Origin: Rubrobacter taiwanensis
GTDB lineage: Bacteria; Actinomycetota; Rubrobacteria; Rubrobacterales; Rubrobacteraceae
Direction of reading: 5' to 3'
DNA: 64,000 nt
Assembly: GCF_004337705.1 (NCBI RefSeq)
Contig: NZ_SKBU01000003.1
Span: 1 to 64,000, forward strand
Under the pieces are notes generated by a model. It ran no database searches and was not told where the DNA came from. It worked only from the letters and a program-made list of their open reading frames with translations. Of this stretch, positions 7,228 to 15,394 are shown one piece after another. The translations under genes and the position numbers were made by a program. How positions within the stretch are numbered: position 1 is the first letter of the stretch; every line of letters starts with the position of its first letter.

Positions 7228-7821
7228 CTCTCCGGATGCGAGGGCCCGGGCCGCGCGGGCGACGCGCAGCGTGTAGGCGTCCCCGTCCGGGATGAAGTCT
7301 TCGAGGCGCACCGGGACCTCGCGGCAAGCCCCGTCCCGCCACTCCTCGCCCGCGACGGTCTCCCCGGCGAAGACCCGCTCTACGGCCTCCAGGTGCAGCC
7401 GGACTACGGCGGCCACCTCCTCCGGCTGGAGGCGGAGGCTCCCGGGCGGGGTGGGGTCCGGCAGCAGGTACACCTCCTGGAGCTCGCGTTCGAAGCGTCC
7501 CGGCTCGCGCAGAACCATGCGCCGGGTTCCCAGGAAGACCAGGCGCTCCGGCTCGACCCGGAGCCCGAGCTCCTCCTCCAGCTCCCGCAGCCCGTCCATG
7601 ACCTCCTCTCCGGCCCGCAGGTGCCCGGCGGCGGTCACGTCCAGCCGGCCCGGCCAGAGCTCCTTGCGCGGAGCCCGCCGCTGCACGAGCAGGTACTCGC
7701 CGTCTGAGATCCAGCAGTGAAACGCCCGGTGCCAGAGCCCCCGGCGGTGCGCCACGCTCTTCCAGGCGACCTTTCCGGTCGGCCGCCCGAGCTCGTCCAG
7801 TACGTCCAGCCGCTCGTCCAC
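7207..7821 (-). CDS. Nudix hydrolase, isopentenyl-diphosphate-isomerase-like subfamily
   Basis: This 204-aa protein carries a Nudix box from Gly-His (GHLRAGEE) to RELEEELGL. The spacing between the first Glu and the REL triplet is one residue shorter than the textbook box, a feature I associate with the COG1443-like group (AGHxxAGE..DGxRE). The N-terminus LDVLDELGRPTGKVAWKSVAH and the following HCWI also fit that group. It likely hydrolyses a nucleoside diphosphate derivative; the substrate is unknown. The start GTG at 7821 has no clear ribosome-binding site. It is divergent from the dehydrogenase gene. Confidence 0.85.
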   Translation of the reverse strand: MDERLDVLDELGRPTGKVAWKSVAHRRGLWHRAFHCWISDGEYLLVQRRAPRKELWPGRLDVTAAGHLRAGEEVMDGLRELEEELGLRVEPERLVFLGTRRMVLREPGRFERELQEVYLLPDPTPPGSLRLQPEEVAAVVRLHLEAVERVFAGETVAGEEWRDGACREVPVRLEDFIPDGDAYTLRVARAARALASGELPGEIF

Positions 7822-7875
7822 CGGGACAGGGTATCACGTGTAGGATGTAGGGAGCAGCGAACCGGGAGGAGGCGC

Positions 7876-8907
7876 ATGGTAACGGTCGTCATAGCGGGCA
7901 TTCTGGAGGAGGAGCACGTCGAGCGCATCCGGGAGCTGGAGGGCGTCCGGGTGCTCCACGACCCCGAGCTCGTCCCGCCGCCCCGCTGGCCGGGAGACAA
8001 CGTGGGCGATCTGAGCTGGCGGCGCACCCCCGAGCAGGAGGAGCGATGGCTGGGGATGCTCGCAGAGGCCGAGGTTCTCTACGACTTCGACCGGGCGCAC
8101 CTGCGGGATCTGACCGAGGTGGCGCCGAAGCTCCGCTGGGTGCAGGCCAGCTTCGCCGGGGCCGGGGAGGTCGCGGAGAAGGCCGGGCTCCGGGGCACCG
8201 GTGTGACCGTCACCACGGCGAGCGGGGTCTTCTCCCGGCCGCTGGCCGAGTTCACGCTGGCGGCGATGCTGGCGCACGTCAAGCAGTTCGCCCGGCTGGA
8301 GCGGGATAAGGGGGCTAAGCGCTGGCGCGAGCTGCCCGCCGACACGCTGGAGGGCAAGACGTTGTGTGTCGTGGGCTTCGGAAGCATCGGGCAGGAGATC
8401 GCGCACCTCGCCCGGCCGTTCGGGGTGCGGATACTGGGCGTCAAGCGCAGCGTGCGGAAGGACGATCCGGCACTCGGGCTCGCGGATGAGCTCTACGCTA
8501 CGGAGGATCTGCGCGGCGCTCTGGGCGCGGCGGACTACGTAGCCGTCACGCTGCCGCACACGCCCGAGACCCGCCGCCTCATAGACGCCGGAGCCTTCCG
8601 GGCCATGAAGCCCGGCGCGTACCTCGTGAACGTGGGGCGCGGCCAGGTGGTAGACGAGGCGGCGCTGGCGGAGGCATTGAGGAGCGGGCGCCTCTCCGGG
8701 GCGGCGCTGGACGTGTTCGAGGTGGAGCCGCTGCCCGAGGAGAGCCCGCTGTGGGAGCTGGAGAACGTCATCGTAAGCCCGCACTCCACCTGCGACATCC
8801 CGCACGTGAGCAACCGCCTGCAGGCCGACCTCTTCATAGAGAATCTGCGCCGGTACCTGGCCGGAGAGTCGCTTCGGAACGTGCTGGACATGGAGCGGCT
8901 CTACTGA
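7876..8907 (+). CDS. D-isomer-specific 2-hydroxyacid dehydrogenase
   Basis: This 343-aa NAD(P)-dependent oxidoreductase of the phosphoglycerate/formate dehydrogenase superfamily interconverts a 2-keto acid and a D-2-hydroxy acid. The nucleotide-binding loop is VVGFGSIGQEIA. The catalytic Arg is in NVGRGQVVDE, the Glu in DVFEVEPLPEESPLW and the His in VSPHSTCDI. The start ATG at 7876 follows GGGAGGAGG with good spacing. The open frame extends upstream without family similarity. The substrate is not evident; it most resembles the GhrA/YcdW-type branch. Confidence 0.92.
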   Translation: MVTVVIAGILEEEHVERIRELEGVRVLHDPELVPPPRWPGDNVGDLSWRRTPEQEERWLGMLAEAEVLYDFDRAHLRDLTEVAPKLRWVQASFAGAGEVAEKAGLRGTGVTVTTASGVFSRPLAEFTLAAMLAHVKQFARLERDKGAKRWRELPADTLEGKTLCVVGFGSIGQEIAHLARPFGVRILGVKRSVRKDDPALGLADELYATEDLRGALGAADYVAVTLPHTPETRRLIDAGAFRAMKPGAYLVNVGRGQVVDEAALAEALRSGRLSGAALDVFEVEPLPEESPLWELENVIVSPHSTCDIPHVSNRLQADLFIENLRRYLAGESLRNVLDMERLY

Positions 8908-8934
8908 GCGCACCCTCCCCCGCGTTCGCGACCC

Positions 8935-8963
8935 TTGTCAAATGCGGCGGGGTGATATATCTT
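8935..8963 (+). promoter_or_regulatory. Predicted sigma-A promoter for the CNNM/CBS gene
   Basis: TTGTCA (8935-8940) and TATCTT (8958-8963) are separated by exactly 17 bp. The predicted start is near 8970, just before a foldable leader. Confidence 0.5.
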
Positions 8964-8979
8964 CTCCCCAGCGTATGAA

Positions 8980-9054
8980 CGTGAGCGAGTCATCAAGTAC
9001 CAACGCGCCGCCTCCTGGGCGGCGCGGTGCGGCTAACACTCACGCCGGGGGGAG
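8980..9054 (+). promoter_or_regulatory. Structured 5' leader, candidate cis-regulatory RNA
   Basis: Three nested helices can form. CGTGAG (8980-8985) pairs with CTCACG (9039-9044), GTACC (8997-9001) with GGTGC (9026-9030, one G-U), and GCGCCGCC (9005-9012) with GGCGGCGC (9018-9025) around a 5-nt loop. The asymmetric internal loops are CGAGTCATCAA and GGCTAACA. The outer helix ends three bases before the purine-rich ribosome-binding site GGGGGGAG (9047-9054). There is no U-run, so it does not look like a terminator. It matches no riboswitch class I can recall. Confidence 0.4.
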
Positions 9055-9057
9055 TCT

Positions 9058-10413
9058 CTGAACGAGTACCTTTTCGACGGCTTTCTCGTACTCTTCGCGC
9101 TCTTCCTCGTAGCTCTGAACGCCCTCTTCGTGGCAGCCGAGTTCGCCTTCGTAAGGATCCGCAACGCGCAGGTCGAGCGTCTGGTGCAGGAGGGGCGGGC
9201 CTCCTCCCGGCTCGTCCGGGAGGCGACCCGCAAGCTGGACGCCTACCTCTCGGTCTGCCAGCTCGGGATCACGATCGCCTCGCTGGGGTTGGGGTGGATC
9301 GGTGAGCCCGCCTTTGCCCACCTCATCGAGCCGCTGCTGAAACCCCTTGGCATCCCGGAGGGGAGCATCCGCATCATATCCTTCGGGGTCGCCTTCGGCA
9401 CCATAACCTTCCTGCATGTGGTGCTCGGCGAGCTCGCGCCCAAGAGCGTAGCCATCTCCCGGGCGGAGGGCACCTCGCTCTTTGTCGCACCGTTCATGAA
9501 GCTCTTCTACTACCTCTTCCGCCCCGGAGTGATAGTCTTCAACGGCACGGCCAACGCCATCGTGCGGATGTTCGGCGTGCCGCCCGCCTCCGAGATGCAG
9601 GAGATACACACCGAGGAGGAGATCCGGCGCATCATAGCCCACTCCACCCGCTTCGGGGCTCTGGAGGAGGAAGAGGAGGACATGATAGAGGCCGTCTTCG
9701 ACCTCGGCGATACGGTGGCGCGCGAGATCATGGTCCCCAAGCCGGACGTGATCTCCATCCCGGCAGACATGTCGCTCAGGGAGCTCGTGGCGCTCGCCGC
9801 CGAGGGGAGCTTCACCCGCTACCCGGTCTACGAGGTAGACAACCCGGACACCATTATCGGGGCGGTGCACGTCAAGGACGTGTTGCGCGCCGTGCACTCC
9901 GAGGGAGGCATCCAGGGAGATCTGACGGCTCAGAACATCCTGCGCAAGGTGCTCGTCGTGCCGGAGAACCGCCCGATAGACGAGATCCTGGCGGACTTCC
10001 AGCGGCAGGAGATCCAGATGGCGATCGTCATAGACGAGTGGGGATCGTTCGAGGGGCTGATCACGATCGAGGATATCCTGGAGGAGATCGTGGGCGAGAT
10101 CCGGGACGAGTTCGATCAGGAGGAGCCCGCCATCCGGGAGCTGAAGGACGGCTCCTATATCATAGACGGCCGCATCCCGATTCAGGTCGTCAACGACGCC
10201 TTGGACACGGAGTTCGAGAGCAAGGACTTCGACACCATCGGCGGTCTGGTGCTGGGCTCGCTCGGGCGTCCGCCGGAGGTCGGAGACGAGGTGAGAGAGG
10301 ACGGCTACGTCCTGCGCGTGGAGGAGGTGGACGGGGCGCGCGTCGCGCTGGTGCTCGTCCGCGAGACCCCGGAGCGTGCCACCCGCCGGGAGCGGGAAGA
10401 GGAGGAGGAGTAG
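9058..10413 (+). CDS. CNNM-domain / CBS-pair membrane protein (HlyC/CorC family, possible Mg2+/divalent cation transporter)
   Basis: The protein has about 451 aa: an N-terminal CNNM membrane domain of three to four helices (to about residue 190), two CBS motifs (about 215-335; DVISIPADMSLRELV and ENRPIDEILADFQ) and a C-terminal CorC_HlyC transporter-associated domain (GSYIIDGRIPIQVVND). Homology to the first membrane helix (FDGFLVLFALFLVALNALF) continues upstream of the first GTG at 9130. The only candidate start there is CTG at 9058, three bases after GGGGGGAG, with a stop codon upstream at 9034. Family members are linked to magnesium or cobalt efflux and homeostasis. Confidence 0.88.
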   Translation: MNEYLFDGFLVLFALFLVALNALFVAAEFAFVRIRNAQVERLVQEGRASSRLVREATRKLDAYLSVCQLGITIASLGLGWIGEPAFAHLIEPLLKPLGIPEGSIRIISFGVAFGTITFLHVVLGELAPKSVAISRAEGTSLFVAPFMKLFYYLFRPGVIVFNGTANAIVRMFGVPPASEMQEIHTEEEIRRIIAHSTRFGALEEEEEDMIEAVFDLGDTVAREIMVPKPDVISIPADMSLRELVALAAEGSFTRYPVYEVDNPDTIIGAVHVKDVLRAVHSEGGIQGDLTAQNILRKVLVVPENRPIDEILADFQRQEIQMAIVIDEWGSFEGLITIEDILEEIVGEIRDEFDQEEPAIRELKDGSYIIDGRIPIQVVNDALDTEFESKDFDTIGGLVLGSLGRPPEVGDEVREDGYVLRVEEVDGARVALVLVRETPERATRREREEEEE

Positions 10414-10421
10414 AGAAAGAG

Positions 10422-12224
10422 CTACCGCGCCGCCTGCTGCAGGGCGTGCAGCCCGGCGTAGCGCCCTCCCCGGCGGATCAGTTCCTCGTGCGTCCCCCGC
10501 TCTACTATCCTCCCGCCTTCGATCACCAGTATGAGGTCCACGCCGCGCACCAGCCGCAGCTCGTGCGAGATCAAAAACGTCGTCCTGCCGCGCGTCAGGT
10601 CGCGCCAGCTCTCCTCGACGACCGACGCGATCTCGGCGTCCAGCCCGGCGGCGGGCTCGTCCAGAACGAGTATGGGGGTGTCGCGCAGCATGGCGCGGGC
10701 GAGTGAGATGCGCTGGCGCTGCCCGCCCGAGAGGCTCTCGCCCCGCTCGGCCAGCAGGGTCTCGTAGCCCTCCGGCAGCTCCTCTATGAACCCGGCGGCC
10801 CCGGCCAGCTCCGCGGCGCGCCGGATCTCCTCTTGTGTCGCCTCGGGCCGGCCGTAGGCTATGTTCTCGGCGACGGTGCCCCGGAAGAGCATCGGCTCCT
10901 GGGGCACGAACGTCACGGCGCCGCGCACCGACTCCAGCGTGTAGCGCCGCACGTCCCCGCCGTCTATGAGGACGCGGCCGCGCTGCGGGTCGTAGAGCCG
11001 GGCGATGAGGCTCGTGATCGTGGTCTTCCCCGACCCGCTCACGCCCACGAGCGCGACCCGGGAGCCGGGCGGAACGTCGAAGCTCACACCGCGCAGCACG
11101 GGACCGGCCTCCTCCTCGTCGTCGTAGGCGAACCAGACGTCCTCGAAGGTCACGCGGCCCTCCGTGCGAGGCATCGGGACTGCATCCGGAGCGTCCTTCA
11201 CGGCGGCCCCGGTCTCCAGCACCTCCACTATGCGCTCGCCGGAGACGAGGGCCTTACCGATCTGGTTCACCTGCCGGCTCATGGTCCACAGCGGCGTGTA
11301 GACGCTGCCCAGATAGGTTATGAAAACGATCAGGTCCCCGGCGGTCATGTTCCCGGCGAGCACCTGCCGGGTGCCGACGTACAGCACGGCCGCCGTCCCG
11401 ATCCCGGCCACGACCCCGACCATCCAGCTGAACTTGGCCTCGATGAGGGAGCTCTCCACCCCGGCCTTCAGCGAACCGGAGCTCTCCTCCCGGAAACGCC
11501 CGAGCTCGTCCTCCTCCCGGCCGAAGAGCTTTACGGCCCGGATGCCGGTGACCGCCTCCTGCACCACCGAGGCGATCGCACCTTCCCGTCGGCGCACTAC
11601 CCGCATCCGCTCGATGAGCGCCCGCCGGTAGCGGTGGACGGCGAGCGCCAGGAACGGTACGGTGATCAGCGCGACGAGGGTGAGGTGCCAGTTCAGGATG
11701 AACATCACGACCAGCATCCCGGTCAGGATGAGCGCGGCCGAGCCGATCTCCACGATCGAGTCCACGAGCAGCGTGCGCACCTCGCGCACGTCGTCGGTGA
11801 GGCGGGTGATGGTGTCGCCGGTGCGGCGCCGGCCGTGGTAGTCGAGGCCGAGCTCGTGCACCTTCCGGTAGAGCGCGTTGCGCAGGTCGAAGACCGTCTC
11901 CTGCCCGAGCTTGTTGAGCAGAAACCGCCGCATCGCGGCCAGACCGCGGGTCGCCACCGCTATGGCGACCGCGAGCCCCGCCACGACTACCAGCAGCAGG
12001 CCCGCATCCGGCTCCACTACGGGCAGTTCCTCGCCCCCGATCACGTAGTCGAGGACGATCTTCAGCGGCCAGGGCTGGGCCAGGTTGGCGAAGGTCTCCA
12101 GGATCAGGAGGAGGAGCGCCGCTGAGAGCCCCCGCCGGCGGGCCCTGAGGAACGGGGTGAAGTGCGAGAGAGCCTGCTGCGTGCGCCGCAGGTCGCCCCT
12201 CAGTCTGTCCGCTCTGGAGCCCAC
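10422..12224 (-). CDS. ABC transporter, fused permease and ATPase (multidrug/lipid exporter type)
   Basis: This 600-aa half-transporter has an N-terminal six-helix exporter domain (about 30-320) and a C-terminal ATPase. Walker A is GVSGSGKTT, the Q-loop is FVPQEPMLFRG, the signature is LSGGQRQR and Walker B is ILVLDEPAAGLD. The switch His is in LISHELRLVRG. The D-loop reads AAGLD where most relatives have TSALD. It would function as a homodimer or with another half-transporter and resembles the MsbA/BmrA group; the substrate is not predictable. It is convergent with the CBS protein gene, with 8 bases between stop codons. Confidence 0.93.
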   Translation of the reverse strand: MGSRADRLRGDLRRTQQALSHFTPFLRARRRGLSAALLLLILETFANLAQPWPLKIVLDYVIGGEELPVVEPDAGLLLVVVAGLAVAIAVATRGLAAMRRFLLNKLGQETVFDLRNALYRKVHELGLDYHGRRRTGDTITRLTDDVREVRTLLVDSIVEIGSAALILTGMLVVMFILNWHLTLVALITVPFLALAVHRYRRALIERMRVVRRREGAIASVVQEAVTGIRAVKLFGREEDELGRFREESSGSLKAGVESSLIEAKFSWMVGVVAGIGTAAVLYVGTRQVLAGNMTAGDLIVFITYLGSVYTPLWTMSRQVNQIGKALVSGERIVEVLETGAAVKDAPDAVPMPRTEGRVTFEDVWFAYDDEEEAGPVLRGVSFDVPPGSRVALVGVSGSGKTTITSLIARLYDPQRGRVLIDGGDVRRYTLESVRGAVTFVPQEPMLFRGTVAENIAYGRPEATQEEIRRAAELAGAAGFIEELPEGYETLLAERGESLSGGQRQRISLARAMLRDTPILVLDEPAAGLDAEIASVVEESWRDLTRGRTTFLISHELRLVRGVDLILVIEGGRIVERGTHEELIRRGGRYAGLHALQQAAR

Positions 12225-12290
12225 GCTCTTAGGATACCGCGCCGCCGGCGGTTAGAATGTAGGTGAAGAGACACAGAGGAGCGTATCGCC

Positions 12291-12653
12291 TTGCCGAAGA
12301 AAGTAGTAGCAGCTGTGCAGGACCTGATGTTCCGGAGCAAGATCCTGGAGGCCGCCGGGAGCGTGGGCGCGGAGGTGAAGTTCCCCCGCAGCCCGGCGAA
12401 GCTGCTGGATCTCACGCGCTCCGAACGGCCGGATCTCGTCGTCCTGGACCTGGCTTCCGAGCACTACGGGCCGCTAGAGCTGCTAAAGCGGCTGAAGTCC
12501 GACCCCGAGCTGGACTCGGTCTTCACGCTGGGCTACCTGCCACACGTGCGCCAGGATCTCGCCGCCGCGGCCTGGGAGGCGGGCTGCGACCGGGTTCTAC
12601 CGCGTGGAGCGTTCGCCAAACACCTGCCGGAGATCCTCGCAAGTGGCGGTTGA
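12291..12653 (+). CDS. Degenerate response-regulator-receiver-like protein
   Basis: This 120-aa single domain has receiver-like alternation of strands and helices. VVLDLA would hold the Asp of the phosphorylation site, but the acidic pair near the N-terminus is reduced to one Asp (AAVQDLMF), and the conserved C-terminal Lys is not clear. It may be a pseudo-receiver. The start TTG at 12291 follows AGGAG. Its end overlaps the next gene, suggesting an operon with the Nudix and GNAT genes. There is no output domain. Confidence 0.6.
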   Translation: MPKKVVAAVQDLMFRSKILEAAGSVGAEVKFPRSPAKLLDLTRSERPDLVVLDLASEHYGPLELLKRLKSDPELDSVFTLGYLPHVRQDLAAAAWEAGCDRVLPRGAFAKHLPEILASGG

Positions 12654-13188
12654 GCCCTGGAGACGGCTCTCCAGAGAGTACGTCCTCAAGACCCCGTATG
12701 TGAACCTGCGCTCCGAGAGCTTCCGCCTCCCGGACGGGAAGATCAAAGACCCCTACTACGTAGTCGAGCGGCCGGATGCGGTCTTCGTCTTCCCCGTAAC
12801 CCCGGCCGGAGAGGTGGTGCTGGTACGCCAGTACCGCCCCGCCATAGACCTCATCGAGCTCGGCCTCCCGGCCGGGCTTCTGGACCCGGGCGAGGATGCG
12901 GAGAAGGCCGCCCGGCGGGAGCTGCTGGAGGAGACCGGCTACGGCGGCGGCGAGTGGCAGTTTCTCATAAAGCTCTCCTCCTCCCCGGGCCTCAAGGACA
13001 ACTGGGCGCACATGTACCTGGCCCGCGGCGTGGAGCGCATCTCCGAACCCGTCCCCGACGAGCACGAGCGGCTAGAGGTGGTGACGGTCCCGGCCGGGGA
13101 GATGCCGGAGCGCGTGCTGGCCGGGGAGATCGTGAGCGCCAGCGGCGTGGCCGCGACACTGCTGGCGCTGCGGAAGCTGGGGCTTTGA
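12643..13188 (+). CDS. nudF: Nudix hydrolase, ADP-ribose pyrophosphatase type
   Basis: This 181-aa protein has a canonical Nudix box (GLLDPGEDAEKAARRELLEE followed by TG) near residues 80-105. Upstream, VFVFPVTPAGEVVLVRQYRP is typical of ADP-ribose pyrophosphatases. It likely cleaves ADP-ribose to AMP and ribose 5-phosphate. The start GTG at 12643 lies inside the end of the receiver-like gene, with GGAG about 10 nt upstream. An in-frame GTG at 12604 would add unrelated residues. Its stop overlaps the start of the following acetyltransferase gene, so the three genes look coupled. Confidence 0.88.
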   Translation: MAVEPWRRLSREYVLKTPYVNLRSESFRLPDGKIKDPYYVVERPDAVFVFPVTPAGEVVLVRQYRPAIDLIELGLPAGLLDPGEDAEKAARRELLEETGYGGGEWQFLIKLSSSPGLKDNWAHMYLARGVERISEPVPDEHERLEVVTVPAGEMPERVLAGEIVSASGVAATLLALRKLGL

Positions 13189-13625
13189 GCCGCATCGAGA
13201 GGCTCGGTCCGGAGCATCTGGAGCCCGGAGCGCGCCTGCTGGCCGAGGTCTTCAACCGCGCCCCCTGGAACGAGCGCTGGACGCCGGAGACGGCCCGCGC
13301 GGAGCTGGAGCACGTCCTGAACACGCCGGGCTCCTTCGGGCTGGTGATCTACGCCGGAGGGTCGCTCGCCGGTCTCGCCGCCGGCCACCGCCACCCGCTC
13401 GACCGGGGCGAGGCTTACTATCTGCGGGAGATGTACGTGAGGCCCGAACTTCAGGGCCGGGGACTGGGCAGCGAGCTTATGCGGGAGTTGAAGCGCGCCC
13501 TGAAGGACCGGGGCGTCAGCATCCTGTACCTGATCACGCACCGCGGCATCCCGGCGGAGTCTTTCTACCGCATGCACGGCTGCAAGGTGAGCCGCCGGGA
13601 CGTGCTCATGTACGTCGAGCTCTAG
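13185..13625 (+). CDS. GNAT family N-acetyltransferase
   Basis: This 146-aa protein has the acetyl-CoA loop VRPELQGRGLGSELM and a C-terminal SFYRMHGCK strand-helix typical of the Gcn5 fold. The start TTG at 13185 overlaps the TGA of the preceding Nudix gene (TTGA), a coupling seen elsewhere in this window. The same frame continues upstream inside the Nudix gene, but that part is a shadow. The substrate is unknown. Confidence 0.82.
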   Translation: MSRIERLGPEHLEPGARLLAEVFNRAPWNERWTPETARAELEHVLNTPGSFGLVIYAGGSLAGLAAGHRHPLDRGEAYYLREMYVRPELQGRGLGSELMRELKRALKDRGVSILYLITHRGIPAESFYRMHGCKVSRRDVLMYVEL

Positions 13626-13654
13626 CTCTCAGGAGAAGAACCCGCGGGCGGGGG

Positions 13655-14119
13655 CTAGCCCTCGATCGCCGGAGCCCCTTCCGCCGCCTCGACGGCGATC
13701 TTCTTCGGCTGCCCCTCGGCTACCGCGCCGGGCAGCACGATCTCCAGAACGCCGTTTCTCAGCGCGGCCTTAACCGACTCGGGCTCCACGCCCTCCGGGA
13801 CGGCCACGCTCCGGCGGAACGGTCCGAACGGCGCCTCCCTCAGGTAGTACCCGCCGTCTCCGGCGAGGCCCTTGCGCTCGCCGCTGATGGTCAGCATGTT
13901 GCCCTCGAGGGTGATGTCCAAGTCCTCCAGCCCGACCCCCGGCAGGTAGGCGTGTATCACCAGATCACCCTCCCGGGCGTAAGCGTCCAGCAGCGGCGTC
14001 CACGTCCGGGCCGTCTCGGCGTCCGTCCGCCGCCCGAACAGGTTCCTCACCATCCTGTCGAACATGCGGTCGATCTCGTTCTGCACATCCCAGAACCCGC
14101 GGAACGGCGCGAGCGTCAT
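13655..14119 (-). CDS. Small heat-shock protein, Hsp20/alpha-crystallin family
   Basis: This 154-aa holdase chaperone has an alpha-crystallin domain at about residues 40-140, with DLVIHAYLPGVGLEDLDI and the hallmark AALRNGVLEIVLPG (A-x-x-x-n-G-v-L). It binds unfolding proteins without ATP, probably as a large oligomer. An excellent ribosome-binding site, AAAGGAGGTGAT, precedes the ATG, suggesting high expression. No CIRCE or HAIR operator is visible upstream. It lies about 80 bases downstream of the eRF1-like gene on the same strand. Confidence 0.95.
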   Translation of the reverse strand: MTLAPFRGFWDVQNEIDRMFDRMVRNLFGRRTDAETARTWTPLLDAYAREGDLVIHAYLPGVGLEDLDITLEGNMLTISGERKGLAGDGGYYLREAPFGPFRRSVAVPEGVEPESVKAALRNGVLEIVLPGAVAEGQPKKIAVEAAEGAPAIEG

Positions 14120-14199
14120 GGCACATCACCTCCTTTCCTCGGGGATTCCCGTCACCTTCCACTTCCTTTAAATAGCGAGCGATCCGTGCGGCGCAAGCC

Positions 14200-15312
14200 C
14201 TAGAACCGGGTGAGCCCCGCCAGCCCCCCGAATTCCTCCCTGAGCGTCCGCGCATTCCCGGCGCGCATGAACTCGATCCGGGCGTCCCGGGCCCCGGCCA
14301 GCTCCAGAAGCGCGTCCGCAAGCGGCCGCTCGCGGACGGGACCGCCGCAATACCGGCAGCTCCCGTTGGCGGGCCTCCCGGCGAACGCCAGCCTGCAGGA
14401 GTCGCACCAGTACGCCTCGCCCTCCAGAGGCCACGGCGCGAGCAGCAGGTAGATCCTCCCCTCCTGCAGCGCGCTCAGGGTGGCGTCCAGCCCCGCGATC
14501 CCCTCCTCCGCAGCCCTTCCGAGCAGCTCCCGCTCGTGCCGGCGCTCCAGCCGTTCCTGCAGCTCGGAGACCCGCCGCAGCACCTCGCCTTCCGAAGCGT
14601 CCGCGGGCAGGTGCGCGCTGGCCGCCACCAGCGCCTCTATCTCCCGCGGGAGCACCGAGCGCAGCTCGGCAGTGCGCTTCTCGGGTCCGGCCAGGATCAG
14701 GCGCCGGATGCCGAACCTCTCGACGGTCTGCCGGAGCTCCCCGGCCACCTCCCGGTAGAAGCGCCGCGTCCACTCCTCCAGCCGCTGCTCGAAGAGATCC
14801 CGCGCCGTCCCGCCGCGCGGGCGCGCCGTGGAAGGCGAGATGGTTATCTCGCGCCAGCCGGCGGTGTCGAAGACGTTGGCGTCCTTGAGCTCCTCTCCGA
14901 CCTGCCCGAGCGCGGTGACGAAGAAGCGGAACCGCTTCGCGTCGAAGAGAGCTATGCCGGTCGGCTCGTACTCGTCGAGAGCCAGCTCCAGGGGCGCCAC
15001 GTACGGCTCGCCCCACCGGACCTCCTCCGGCAGCTCCGCCTGCAGCCAGTAGGTCTCGAATCGCCCCTCGGGCGCGGCGAAGAGCACCAGCGTGCGCATG
15101 CGCGGCCGCTCCGACTCCACATAGGAGAGGACGCGCTCCATCAGATCCCCCGGCACCTCGTTCTCCCGGAGCGCATCTTTCAGGCGGATCACGTAAGCCT
15201 TGCGCCGGTTCTCGGCGCTGGCGGGATTCACGTTCAGGTACACCGAGAGGGCCGGCACGGGATAGCCGGAGACGCGCTCCCCGATCGCCCTCAGATCCTC
15301 AGGGGCCAGCAA
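14200..15312 (-). CDS. Bacterial eRF1-like protein (baeRF family) with zinc ribbon
   Basis: This 370-aa protein resembles archaeo-eukaryotic release factor 1 domains 2-3. Residues 164-180 read like the eRF1 loop region (RPRGGTARDLFEQRLEE), but the catalytic GGQ tripeptide is GGT at 167-169. The next part resembles the peptidyl-release/Pelota domains (RRLILAGPEKRTAELRS). A C-terminal zinc ribbon has Cys303, Cys306, Cys319 and Cys322. Such proteins are thought to act on stalled or hibernating ribosomes under stress (family knowledge; direct data are scarce). The gene sits directly upstream of hsp20 and is bounded on the other side by a terminator. Confidence 0.72.
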   Translation of the reverse strand: MLAPEDLRAIGERVSGYPVPALSVYLNVNPASAENRRKAYVIRLKDALRENEVPGDLMERVLSYVESERPRMRTLVLFAAPEGRFETYWLQAELPEEVRWGEPYVAPLELALDEYEPTGIALFDAKRFRFFVTALGQVGEELKDANVFDTAGWREITISPSTARPRGGTARDLFEQRLEEWTRRFYREVAGELRQTVERFGIRRLILAGPEKRTAELRSVLPREIEALVAASAHLPADASEGEVLRRVSELQERLERRHERELLGRAAEEGIAGLDATLSALQEGRIYLLLAPWPLEGEAYWCDSCRLAFAGRPANGSCRYCGGPVRERPLADALLELAGARDARIEFMRAGNARTLREEFGGLAGLTRF

Positions 15313-15340
15313 CCTCTACCTCCGCTCGCAAGAAAGTGGA

Positions 15341-15370
15341 AGAGAGCCGGACGCATGCGTCCGGCTCTCT
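15341..15370. terminator. Perfect 30-nt palindrome, probable terminator
   Basis: AGAGAGCCGGACGCA is followed by its exact reverse complement, so either strand folds into a long GC-rich hairpin. It lies between the IscA-type gene (transcribed toward it) and the eRF1-like gene. U-runs are short, so termination strength is uncertain. Confidence 0.7.
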
Positions 15371-15394
15371 CTTTAAGAACGGTCTGGATCTCGC

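Noticed and set aside
9005-9025. Simple terminator after the dehydrogenase gene
   Set aside because: The hairpin has no U-run, sits downstream of a good promoter and is nested within two more helices.
14120-14199. CIRCE or HAIR heat-shock operator upstream of hsp20
   Set aside because: No inverted repeat resembling either motif was found between the eRF1-like gene and hsp20.
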